The notes under the pieces are model-generated. The model was not told the origin of the DNA. It did not search any database and saw only the letters and a list, made by a program, of their open reading frames with translations. This document shows, in pieces, positions 32,701 through 39,215 of a DNA stretch of 64,000 nt; positions within the stretch are counted from its first letter, which is position 1, and every line of letters begins with the position of its first letter. This DNA is from Streptomyces sp. CB02980 (GTDB lineage: Bacteria > Actinomycetota > Actinomycetes > Streptomycetales > Streptomycetaceae). Made by a program: the position numbers and the translations under genes. The stretch spans positions 211,743 to 275,742 of the forward strand of contig NZ_JACSCH020000014.1 in the NCBI RefSeq assembly GCF_014451325.2, in the 5' to 3' direction.

Positions 32701-33118
32701 GCACCTCGGCCCGTGCGGCACCGGCACCCCCCTCGTACTGCACGATCAGATTGAGCCCGTCCCGGTGGCTCTCGCGCAGCCGCGCGTCGGTGAGCACATC
32801 GAGGTCGAAGAGCCGCTGGTCGAGTCGGCCGGCGGCTATCAGGGGCTGCGCGTCGCTGGGCACGACCAGCGTGCGGTCCTTGATGCGCTGCACCTGTACG
32901 GGTATGTGCTCACGGCCTCGGGCGGCCTCGAAGCCCACCATCCGGCCCTTGGCGTTCACCACCACGCGGTCGCCGGTGACGAGCGGGATCCGCTGGTCGC
33001 CGCCGGGGCGCGGGGTGTCGGACGTGGCCGTCGCGGGGCCGGTCATGCCTGCTACCAGGGCCACGGACGTGGCCGCTGCGATGGTGAAGGCGCGTGTTCT
33101 CTTCACGTGTGCGCGCAA
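29765..33118 (-). CDS. Large secreted subtilisin-like S8 serine protease
   Basis: A protease of 1117 residues (TTG at 33118) or 1113 (GTG at 33106, giving MKRTRAFT); the ribosome site GGGGGAG fits neither perfectly. Signal peptide at 1-32 (AFTIAAATSVALVAGM, cut after ATA), propeptide to about 205, then the subtilisin domain. Catalytic triad: Asp in KIAVLDTGVDKTHDDL near 231, His in VGHGTHVASIAAG near 262 and Ser in DGTSMATPHVAGAAAILKQ near 446; the oxyanion Asn is in IAAGNEGEGG. After about 520 comes a long beta-rich C-terminal half with repeated Ig-like strands, perhaps for substrate or wall binding. Acts outside the cell in protein degradation. Confidence 0.93.
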   Translation of the reverse strand: MRAHVKRTRAFTIAAATSVALVAGMTGPATATSDTPRPGGDQRIPLVTGDRVVVNAKGRMVGFEAARGREHIPVQVQRIKDRTLVVPSDAQPLIAAGRLDQRLFDLDVLTDARLRESHRDGLNLIVQYEGGAGAARAEVRAAGDTQLRRTFPTLNADAIRTSPDDVAKVWDALTDRRSSGLRATASGIGTVWLDGVRAASLDRSVRQIGADKAWESGYDGTGVKIAVLDTGVDKTHDDLSTQVVGEKNFSASPDAVDRVGHGTHVASIAAGTGAKSGGRFKGVAPGAKVISGKVLDDNGFGDDSAVLAGMEWAAAEGADVVNLSLGGPDSPGVDPLEAAVDRLSAEKGILFAIAAGNEGEGGASTVGSPGSADAALTVGAVDKDDRLAAFSSTGPRVGDGAVKPDVTAPGVAIAAAAASGSEIDTRPGTPHPAPGYLQIDGTSMATPHVAGAAAILKQRHPDWKSTELKGALTASAKGGDYTAFQQGSGRVQVDKALAQSVIADPVSLNFGTAQWPHADDRPLTRKVAYRNLGTTDVTLDLSVAALDPNGKPAPAGFLTLGADKVTVPAGGRAEVDLTADTRIGDADGSYSGYVTATAAGQSVRTAAVAVREAESYDITLRAVGRDGADAQNFDSTLIGVAGAGAGLVTRIGNEPGSHTIRVPKGTYTLNTAVYQDPSDYTKGTDWIAQPKLEISGDTTVTADARTTKPVDLTVPGIDSVDLGGTYYELGGTDIGRVGNGWVLRSFAGFRTAHMGPAVTDGSLLQTWDAHFLKDATSQYSVAFGGRTNKVSTGYTKHVKANELATLKVGLGASAPGKSANVSPFARIPGAPEGNGFFDPQPAPGTRTFYVSTADDVEWLTRFDQAGEPDKWGYPAFEGSWEMAEPKRYEAGRTYREMFNTGVFGPLLGGSAGVFRTAPDPATGEQQLVGSLPLFADGKGHPGYSPSTSATSTLYRDGVKVAENDDPLTGSQPFTVDGSDAEYRLVTSVERSTQLAAASTRVDTSFTFRSKQVTATTALPVSTVRFSAPVDLTSRAPEHAPVVVPVTVQGSAAGKNLKSLAISVSYDNGKTWQRVQVRNGAISVKSPAKDSGISLSAVVKDKQGNTSTLTLHNAWLGK

Positions 33119-33525
33119 GTCTCCCCCAGGAGCTTGGGATGAGGTCGAGTGGTCGGTTCCGGCCGGGACGCAACGACGCCCGCCGACCGGTCAGCGCAGT
33201 ATGTGAGCTGATCAACGGCGGGGCGGGCGTGGGGCATTGAGCTGCGTGGTTTCCGGCCATCCGGAGGGCCCCGAGTTCGATGGGGCCACGACGGCTCCGT
33301 GACGGCACTGTGACGACCGGGCGATCCTTGTGCGACACCGGTGCCCCCGAACCCCCCGCATCGCAGTCCCCGCCGACCTTCCGGGGCTGCCGCAGGCGCG
33401 GTCGGAGCGGGTCCCTCCCCTTGGCCGTATCCGCACCCCGAGGGAAGGGCCTTCCCTCGGGGCACGGGAACCGACCCGGCGGCGCGCGGTCGCCGGGAGG
33501 GGCTGTCGCCGCGGTGCGGCGCGGG
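33119..33525. other. Intergenic region between two secreted-enzyme genes
   Basis: About 400 bp with no convincing gene. It must hold the promoter of the S8 gene. Apart from the hairpin at 33436-33462 I see only GTGACGGCACTGTGACG near 33299, an imperfect direct repeat that could be a regulatory site. Confidence 0.4.
33436..33462 (-). terminator. Terminator hairpin after the serine hydrolase-like gene
   Basis: A perfect 12-bp stem, CCCCGAGGGAAG and CTTCCCTCGGGG, with a three-base loop, 64 bp past the end of the gene on the minus strand. Confidence 0.8.
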
Positions 33526-34761
33526 TCAGCCGAAGTCGGGGATCGGGTGGTTCGGGGCGAGGGCCGCGGCGATGCGCTGGGCGATGGTGTGGGCGCTGTG
33601 GCCGGCCTGGGCGGTGGGGCCGTTCGTGGTCGAGACGGCGATGGCCAGGCGCTTCGACGGAAGGTAGGCCTGGGAGGCGGAGTAGCCGAAGAACAGCGGG
33701 TGTTGTGCGATCCAGTCGCCCAGGATCAGCACGCCCATGCCGTAGTGGGTGGCTTCGGTGTTCGGGAGGCAGACCGTCGCGGGGCACGTCTTGGTCGCGT
33801 GGCCCAGGCCGACCGTTCCCGGGTTCAGGAGTTCCTGGTACGAGGCCGGGGACACCAGCTCTCCCGAGCCGATGCCTGCGGCCGAGCGGGCCAGGTCGCA
33901 GATGTCGGTGGTCTGCACCGCGCCGGGGGCCGTGGTCCACGAGGGGTTCCAGAAGGTGGACTCCTCGTACGTCCCCCGCTCGGCGGTGAAGGCGTGCAGA
34001 ACGGGCTCGGGGATCTCGGGCGTGAAGCTGTTGCGGGTCTCGCGCAGTCCGAGCGGGCGCAGGACCTCGTGCCGGAGCAGGACGTCGAGGCGGGTCCCGG
34101 TGATCTTCTCCAGGGCGGCGCCGAGCAGGACGAAGTTCGCGTGCGAGTAACTCCAGTTGGTGCCCGGCTCGTACCACCGCGGCTTGCTCGTCGAGATGGC
34201 GACCAGTTCCTTGGCCGTCCACCGGCGGAACGGGTTCGCGTAGACGCTCTCGCCGAACCCGGCGGCGGTGACGTAGTCGACGAGCCCGGTGGTGGAGGCG
34301 GCCAGCATCCGCAGGGTGATCCTGTCGCCGTCCTTGAGGTCCGGCAGCCAGCGCGACACGGGGTCGTCGAGACGGACCCTGCCCTGGTCGACCAGGCGCA
34401 GCAGCGCGGTGCCCAGGTAGCTGATCGCGATGTTGCCGTTCCGGAAGTGCATGGCGGGGGTGGCCGGCACGCCCGTCATCGACTCGCCGAGCGCGGTGGT
34501 GACGACCTCGCGGTCGCCGGCCGTGACCCGCACGATCACGGACTTGAGGTCCATCTCCGCCGTGGCCCGCTCGGCGATCCGGAGGACGTCGCGGGCCGGT
34601 CCGCGGTCGGGAAGCCGGGAGGCGACGCAGGGTCGGCGGTCGTGGCCGTCGCCGCCGGTGGGGCCGCCGACGGCCGTGACCGGGGAGCCGAGCGCGAGGA
34701 GTGCGGCGAGCGCGGTGACCGCGGCGACGCGGGACCGGAAGGGGGAACGGGCTGATCTCAT
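33526..34761 (-). CDS. Secreted beta-lactamase-fold protein without the SxxK motif
   Basis: A 411-residue exported protein of the serine hydrolase/class C beta-lactamase (PF00144) fold. Signal peptide at 1-30 (SRVAAVTALAALLALGS then PVTAVGG). The fold is clear: LLRLVDQGRVRLDDPVSRWL near 120, ITLRMLAASTTGLVDYV near 147, the YxN-like YEPGTNWSYSHANFVLLGAAL near 195 and PLGLRETRNSF. At the catalytic position, however, the family's FRIGSVTK-type motif reads FRNGNIAI (near 107), so both the nucleophile Ser and general-base Lys are missing. The Tyr of YSH remains. It may be a pseudo-enzyme that binds peptidoglycan peptides, or use another mechanism. The gene is intact. Confidence 0.85.
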   Translation of the reverse strand: MRSARSPFRSRVAAVTALAALLALGSPVTAVGGPTGGDGHDRRPCVASRLPDRGPARDVLRIAERATAEMDLKSVIVRVTAGDREVVTTALGESMTGVPATPAMHFRNGNIAISYLGTALLRLVDQGRVRLDDPVSRWLPDLKDGDRITLRMLAASTTGLVDYVTAAGFGESVYANPFRRWTAKELVAISTSKPRWYEPGTNWSYSHANFVLLGAALEKITGTRLDVLLRHEVLRPLGLRETRNSFTPEIPEPVLHAFTAERGTYEESTFWNPSWTTAPGAVQTTDICDLARSAAGIGSGELVSPASYQELLNPGTVGLGHATKTCPATVCLPNTEATHYGMGVLILGDWIAQHPLFFGYSASQAYLPSKRLAIAVSTTNGPTAQAGHSAHTIAQRIAAALAPNHPIPDFG

Positions 34762-34897
34762 GGCGGGAGTATTGGCCGCGGTCTACCCGCCCGCCGGTGG
34801 AGGCGCCGCCGACCCGCGCTGATGTCACCCGTCAGGCCCGCCCGCGCGGGCCTGCCCCGAGGACGGTGGGATCGTGGTCCCCGTCTCCCTCTCCGCC

Positions 34898-35428
34898 TCA
34901 GCTCCGGGGGGTGTCGGGGCCCGCGGGCGCGTCCGTGCCCGTGGCCGCGTCCGCGCCGGCCGTCAGCCAGGAGCCGATTCCAGGGAGCGCCTCCGGCCCG
35001 CTCTCGCCCTCCACCGTCGCGACGAGATCAGCGATCGTGGTGCCCGCGAGCGAGGCCCTCCACGCGGCTTCCGCGGCTCCCATCGCGCGGGCGACGGGGC
35101 AGGCCCTCGTGCACTTCTCCGGTGGGGTCGCCAGCGGTCCCCGCTGCCGGATCTCGGTGCAGACGAACGCCGGCTCGGGCCCGTCGACGGCCTGTACGAC
35201 GTCGAGCAGGGTGATCTCGGCGGCCTCTCTGGTCAGCACGTATCCGCCGGTCTTCCCCTGGACGGAGCGCACAAGACCGGCCCGTGACAGTGCCTGCATC
35301 TGCTTGGCCAGGTAGCTCGGCGACACGTCGTGCAGCTCCGCGAGGCGGGCCGCCGGCACCGGTCGGCTCGCGGCCGTGAGCACCACACAGCAGTGGAGCG
35401 CCCACTCCACACCACCGGACAGTTTCAT
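34898..35428 (-). CDS. rsrR: RsrR-like [2Fe-2S] Rrf2-family regulator
   Basis: A 176-residue Rrf2 regulator. The winged HTH spans 1-70 (MKLSGGVEWALHCCVVL, SPSYLAKQMQALSRAGLVRS and GKTGGYVLTREA). Residues that bind the unusual [2Fe-2S] cluster in S. venezuelae RsrR (Glu8, His33, Cys90, Cys110, as I recall) are all present at the same numbers here, along with Trp9; Cys106 is a further cysteine. RsrR senses redox state and binds class 1 sites in the divergent promoter (known). The tail from 140 is Ala/Gly/Thr-rich. The gene is divergent from the NmrA-type reductase gene, exactly as for rsrR, with two inverted repeats in the 110-bp gap. Confidence 0.9.
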   Translation of the reverse strand: MKLSGGVEWALHCCVVLTAASRPVPAARLAELHDVSPSYLAKQMQALSRAGLVRSVQGKTGGYVLTREAAEITLLDVVQAVDGPEPAFVCTEIRQRGPLATPPEKCTRACPVARAMGAAEAAWRASLAGTTIADLVATVEGESGPEALPGIGSWLTAGADAATGTDAPAGPDTPRS

Positions 35429-35444
35429 GTCGCCTCCCCATTTG

Positions 35445-35494
35445 ACTCGGACACATACTATCCGAGTATCATCTCGGACATCGGGTATCCGAGT
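35445..35494. promoter_or_regulatory. Tandem RsrR-type operators
   Basis: Two inverted repeats in the rsrR-reductase gap: ACTCGGA-N9-TCCGAGT at 35445-35467 and TCTCGGA-N9-TCCGAGT at 35472-35494 (the second with one mismatch), centres 27 bp apart. The size fits the 11-3-11 class 1 RsrR site. They lie 17 bp from the rsrR start and 44 bp from the reductase start, so they can control both genes. Confidence 0.85.
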
Positions 35495-35538
35495 TTGCGT
35501 CCCAGGGGCCCCGCCGGGTCCGCGAAGGAAGGCACACC

Positions 35539-36285
35539 ATGAAGATCACCGTCATCGGCGGCACCGGCCTCATCGGCTCCCAGGTCGTCGCCCTGCTCCA
35601 GAAGGCCGGCCACGACGTGGTCGCGGCCTCCCTCTCCTCGGGGGTCGACCTGCTCACCGGCGCAGGCCTGGACGAGGCGCTCGCCGGCGCCCACACGGTC
35701 ATCAACGTCAGCAACTCCCCGACCTTCGACGACCAGTCGCTCGACTTCTTCCGCACCACCGTGACCAACCTGCTCGGCGCGGGCGAGCGCGCGGGCGTGC
35801 GCCACCAGGTCGCGCTGTCGATCGTCGGCGTGGACCAGGTCCCCGACCTGGACTACTACCGGGCCAAGGTGCTCCAGGAGGACCTGCTGCGCGACGGCCC
35901 CACGCCGTACTCGATCGTCCGCGCCACGCAGTTCTTCGAGTTCATGGACGCCGTGATGTCCTGGACGGCGACCGACGGCGAAGTCCGGCTCCCCGCCACC
36001 CCGCTGCAGCCGATCGCGTCCGCGGACGTGGCCGCCGCCCTCGCCGACGTCGCCGTCGGGGAGCCGCTGAACGGCACGCTCGACGTCGCCGGACCCGACG
36101 CCCTCGCGCTGGACGAGATCGGCCGGATCACCCTGGCCGCCCGCGGTGACGACCGCCCCGTCGTCGCCGACGACCAGGCGGGCATGTTCGCCGCCGTCCG
36201 CGGCGACGTCCTCACCCCGGGGCCGGGTGCGCGTCTGGCCCCCACCCACTACCGCGACTGGCTGAGCGCCTCGCTGGCCGGCTGA
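35539..36285 (+). CDS. NmrA-type NAD(P)-binding reductase, probable RsrR target
   Basis: A 248-residue atypical short-chain reductase/NmrA-like protein. The ATG at 35539 follows GAAGGAAGG. The N-terminal Rossmann motif is MKITVIGGTGLIGSQVVALL (G-x-x-G-x-x-G), then VINVSNSPTFDDQSLDFF near 54, LSIVGVDQVPDLDYYRAKV near 93 with the Tyr-x-x-x-Lys pair, TPYSIVRATQFFEFM near 122 and DVAAALADVAVGEPLNG. These proteins bind NAD(P)H and may be sensors or quinone-type reductases. It shares a divergent promoter with the rsrR-like gene, matching the arrangement described for RsrR, so redox-controlled expression is likely. Confidence 0.9.
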   Translation: MKITVIGGTGLIGSQVVALLQKAGHDVVAASLSSGVDLLTGAGLDEALAGAHTVINVSNSPTFDDQSLDFFRTTVTNLLGAGERAGVRHQVALSIVGVDQVPDLDYYRAKVLQEDLLRDGPTPYSIVRATQFFEFMDAVMSWTATDGEVRLPATPLQPIASADVAAALADVAVGEPLNGTLDVAGPDALALDEIGRITLAARGDDRPVVADDQAGMFAAVRGDVLTPGPGARLAPTHYRDWLSASLAG

Positions 36286-36348
36286 TCGCTCTCGTCCTCG
36301 CCGTCGGGGGCGGCGGTTCGGTGGGCCGGCGGTTCGGCCCGGGCCGCC

Positions 36349-37563
36349 CTAGTTGAACGGGTCGAGCGTGACGTACGCCTGCTGCGGGTTGCCGTCGTGC
36401 ACCAGCGACTCGTGCGCGCCGACGTCGTCGAAGGCGAAGCCGTACGCCTTGCCGTCGGCCATCTGGGCATGGATCTTGCGGGAGTAGTGGTTGGTCACCG
36501 CGTCCTTGTAGAAGTCGGCCGAGGACGTGTCCGGCTGGTTCGGGTTCGTCAGCAGGGTGGAGCGGTTGTAACCCGCGCAGAGCGTACGGGAGATGGGGCC
36601 TCGCACCTGGTCGTTGGGGGCGTCGAGGTGCTTGTAGCAGCCGAAGACGCTGTCCGAGTCGGGCTTCTGGAACGAGGTGACGACGGCCCCGGACGTGTTG
36701 GTGAAGTTCATGACGTTTCCGGAGACCCGGCCGAAGTACTTCACGGAGGGCTGGTTCGCGAACGGCGTCACGGTCAGGGTCGACGAGGCGTACTTGGTCC
36801 AGACGCGGTTGATGTAGTCGTTCATCACCCCCGAGGGCAAGGCGCCGGCCTCGACGCCGTGGCCCGGGGCCAGGGCGCGCAGCACGGTGCCGTCGGCGCG
36901 GGTCTGGATGAGGTCGGCCCAGCCGCCGGGCTGGCCGCGCAGGGCGTCGTAGAAGCCCCGGTAGCCGCCGGGCTTGAGGCGGCCGGTGTTCGCGACGGTG
37001 CCGTCGGGGCGCTTCACGCCGACGGCGTAGGGCGCCGAGACCATGTCGACCTGGGTGCTGTTGATCCAGAGGCCCGCGTCGTTGAGCGTGTACTCGGACC
37101 AGTTGAAGAGGATGTTCCTGTTGGGGTCGCTCGGGTTCTGGACCGCGGGCTGTACGAGGCCGCCCGTCGCCAGCTTGAACACCAGCTTCTGTCCGTAGCT
37201 GAAGTAGATCCGGCCCGAGAACTTCGGCAGCCGGACCGTCATCGACCCGCCGTTGGCGGGACCGGCGATGGCGGCGTCCGGCGCGGGAACGGGGACGGAG
37301 CCCCCGGCCGGCCAGGGGTGGAAGGTGCCGTTCGCGTCGGCCCAGCCCTGCCGGCCCGTCGAGAGCTCGGTGCCGAGGTTGTAGACGTAGACCTGTTCGC
37401 CGCGGCCGGAGTTGTTCGTGAAGGTGAGCGGAATGGTCGCGGGGACGGCGGCCTGGACGGTCTCGGACGGGCCGGCGATGGTGACGACGGTGCCGATCGA
37501 CGCGGCGGCGGCCAGGGTCACGAGTGCGACGCGGCTGTGCCTGCGCCTGCGGTGTGCGGACAC
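36349..37563 (-). CDS. Secreted GH64 beta-1,3-glucanase
   Basis: A 404-residue secreted endo-1,3-beta-glucanase of glycoside hydrolase family 64. The signal peptide is long (1-38; basic HRRRRHSRVALVTLAAAASI, cut after VQA). The beta-barrel domain opens IPLTFTNNSGRGEQVYVY near 42. Catalytic residues expected for GH64 lie in ILFNWSEYTLN (Glu, near 152) and NSTQVDMVSAPYAVGVK (Asp, near 170). YSRKIHAQMADGKAYGFAFD near 365 is a further family signature. It hydrolyses laminarin or fungal-wall glucan into oligosaccharides. A 16-bp palindrome about 110 bp upstream resembles CebR/LacI-type operators, pointing to repression until oligosaccharides appear. There is no carbohydrate-binding module. Confidence 0.92.
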   Translation of the reverse strand: MSAHRRRRHSRVALVTLAAAASIGTVVTIAGPSETVQAAVPATIPLTFTNNSGRGEQVYVYNLGTELSTGRQGWADANGTFHPWPAGGSVPVPAPDAAIAGPANGGSMTVRLPKFSGRIYFSYGQKLVFKLATGGLVQPAVQNPSDPNRNILFNWSEYTLNDAGLWINSTQVDMVSAPYAVGVKRPDGTVANTGRLKPGGYRGFYDALRGQPGGWADLIQTRADGTVLRALAPGHGVEAGALPSGVMNDYINRVWTKYASSTLTVTPFANQPSVKYFGRVSGNVMNFTNTSGAVVTSFQKPDSDSVFGCYKHLDAPNDQVRGPISRTLCAGYNRSTLLTNPNQPDTSSADFYKDAVTNHYSRKIHAQMADGKAYGFAFDDVGAHESLVHDGNPQQAYVTLDPFN

Positions 37564-37673
37564 GTGGGGCTCCTCGGAGGTGGGGACTCCGTGTGGGGGG
37601 AATCCGTGGGTGGGTGGGGCTTTGGGTCTTGAGGGGTGAGTGGGGCTTTGAGTCCTGAGCAGATTGAGAGCGC

Positions 37674-37689
37674 TCTCAAGAATGGTGAG
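37674..37689. promoter_or_regulatory. LacI/CebR-type palindromic operator
   Basis: A perfect 16-bp palindrome, TTGAGAGCGCTCTCAA, with the central GAGCGCTC shared with the CebR consensus TGGGAGCGCTCCCA. It lies 111 bp upstream of the GH64 start. The rest of the 37564-37923 gap shows no gene and no other clear site. Confidence 0.8.
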
Positions 37690-37923
37690 AGTGAGATGGA
37701 CCTGTCAATGGTTGTGGGTGGGGCGGTGCGGGCCGGCGGTGGGTGCGGGTCGGGTGCGGGGCGAGTTCGGAGCGCCCGATCGGCGCAGGCGCGGCGCGCC
37801 TCGGCCGTGGGAGTGGTGGTCCGTGGAGGATCGACGGGAGGCGGCCGCGGTGTGCCGGTGTCCAGATGTCGGCGGTGCTCCCCGGCCGCCCGGAACCGCC
37901 CCACCACCTGAAGAGATCCCGTC

Positions 37924-38022
37924 ATGACACTGTTCGAGGACCCGCTGTTCCCGTGCCTTGCCGACCGGGCTCCGGAGCGCGGCGAGGCCGGCTCCCGCCC
38001 CGTCACTCCGGTGACGGCGTGA
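37924..38022 (+). CDS. Possible 32-residue peptide coupled to a methyltransferase
   Basis: A short frame of 32 codons, starting MTLFEDPLFPCLADRAPERG and ending in PVTPVTA. Its TGA overlaps the GTG of the methyltransferase gene by the four bases GTGA, the same coupling used by known operons in this window. A weak GAAGAG lies about eight bases before the ATG. The peptide has one cysteine, an acidic front and a Pro/Thr/Val tail. It could be a leader peptide that couples translation, a small functional protein, or a precursor peptide modified by the methyltransferase; nothing in the sequence decides. I do not recognise it. Confidence 0.45.
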   Translation: MTLFEDPLFPCLADRAPERGEAGSRPVTPVTA

Positions 38023-38843
38023 CCGCCGCCCCGCGCGGGGACGCGCCGGATGAAGGCCGCTACGGCGAGGCCGTGTTCCCTCCCGAACGGGCGGGCGAGG
38101 GTGAGCGCATCGACTTCGGCGCGCTCGCCTACGACGACATCACCATGGCGCGATTCCGTGCGCTCGGGGTCGGTCCGGGGTGGCGGTGCCTCGATGTGGG
38201 TGCGGGCACGGGCACCGTCTCCCGTCGGCTGCTCGACGAGACCGGGGTGACGGGCGTGCTCGCCGTGGACCGCGACGTACGCTTTCTCGTCGAGCGCCCT
38301 GTGACCGGCCTCGATGTCATCGAGGCGGACGTCACCGACCCGGACTTCGACCCCGGACGGTTCCGGCTCGTCCATGCGCGTTTCGTGCTCATGCACCTTC
38401 CCGAGCGTGACCGTGTGATCAGTCGGCTGGCCGAACTCGTCGAACCCGGCGGTGTGTTGGTGCTGAGTGACGCGGTGGACCTGACGAGCGACCGGGCGCC
38501 CGGCACTCCGTACACCACGGTGATGCGGGCGATGTGGCAGGCGCTGAGGGAGACCATCGGCACCGACGTCTCCTGGGTGCCGTCGTATCCGCAGCTGCTC
38601 CGTGGCGCGGGCCTCGGGTCCGTCGCCGCCGAGATCCATGTACCGCCGCTACTGGTAGGGAGCCCGATCAGCCGCTTCTGGGCGGACACCTGGGAGCGGA
38701 GCAGGGTTCCGATGCTGGCGACGGGTCTGGTCGACGACGCGGCCGTCGACGCGGCGATCCGTTACCTGGGATCCGACGAATGCGCCGCGCTGTCGGCAGG
38801 CATGCTCACGGCCTGGGGCCGGAAACCGGGGGAGAGCCCGTAA
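38019..38843 (+). CDS. Class I SAM-dependent methyltransferase
   Basis: A 274-residue methyltransferase. The GTG at 38019 sits in the stop of the short upstream frame. SAM-binding motif I is CLDVGAGTGTVSRRLLDE near residue 52; the acidic loop AVDRDVRFL and the motif IV region FRLVHARFVLMHLPERD follow; LVEPGGVLVLSDAVDL is post-motif III. The front YDDITMARFRALGVGPGWR is typical of small-molecule methyltransferases. The C-terminal helical part (PSYPQLLRGAGLGSVAAEIH and beyond) would bind substrate. Target unknown; no biosynthetic cluster surrounds it. Confidence 0.88.
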   Translation: MTAAPRGDAPDEGRYGEAVFPPERAGEGERIDFGALAYDDITMARFRALGVGPGWRCLDVGAGTGTVSRRLLDETGVTGVLAVDRDVRFLVERPVTGLDVIEADVTDPDFDPGRFRLVHARFVLMHLPERDRVISRLAELVEPGGVLVLSDAVDLTSDRAPGTPYTTVMRAMWQALRETIGTDVSWVPSYPQLLRGAGLGSVAAEIHVPPLLVGSPISRFWADTWERSRVPMLATGLVDDAAVDAAIRYLGSDECAALSAGMLTAWGRKPGESP

Positions 38844-39215
38844 CCGTCGATCCACCGCGGCCGGCTGCGCCCGGAGGGCGAACGCCCCCTGAGAGAAAGG
38901 CACGTGGATCGCGACGGTCGCGGTCGAAGCGGTGTCGCCGAGGCCCCGATGCGGATCACTCGGGCCGTCGGGTGCTCCGGCCGTCAGAACGTTCACCACC
39001 TCTCCATGCGAGGCGCTCCTCCGGCCCCCGGCACCGCCTCCCTCCGGCGGACCGTCCCCTCAACGGCGTCGACCAGGAGGAATGATCTCCGCCGGATGTG
39101 GTGAGGGTGTCGTGGCGCGCCCCCGCGCGGCGGTATGCGTCCTTCCGCCCTCTTGTCATGGGCACGTAGCTTGTCCCCGGTCCGCAGTCAGGAAGCCATC
39201 GGACGGGGGAGATCG
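38844..39215. other. Intergenic region upstream of the M36 protease
   Basis: About 370 bp without a convincing gene. A 66-codon GTG frame at 38904-39104 has a modest ribosome site (AGAAAGG) but Arg-rich shadow-like composition, so it is not called. The GGGGGAGATCG before 39216 is the ribosome site of the protease gene. Confidence 0.4.

Noticed and set aside
29726..33142. 1138-codon plus-strand frame opposite the S8 protease
   Set aside because: Antisense shadow of a clearly conserved protease gene; its composition (Arg/Gly/Val/His rich) is typical of high-GC mirror frames.
38904..39104. 66-codon GTG frame upstream of the M36 gene
   Set aside because: A ribosome-site-like AGAAAGG precedes it, but the peptide is Arg-rich with no pattern and reads like intergenic high-GC noise.
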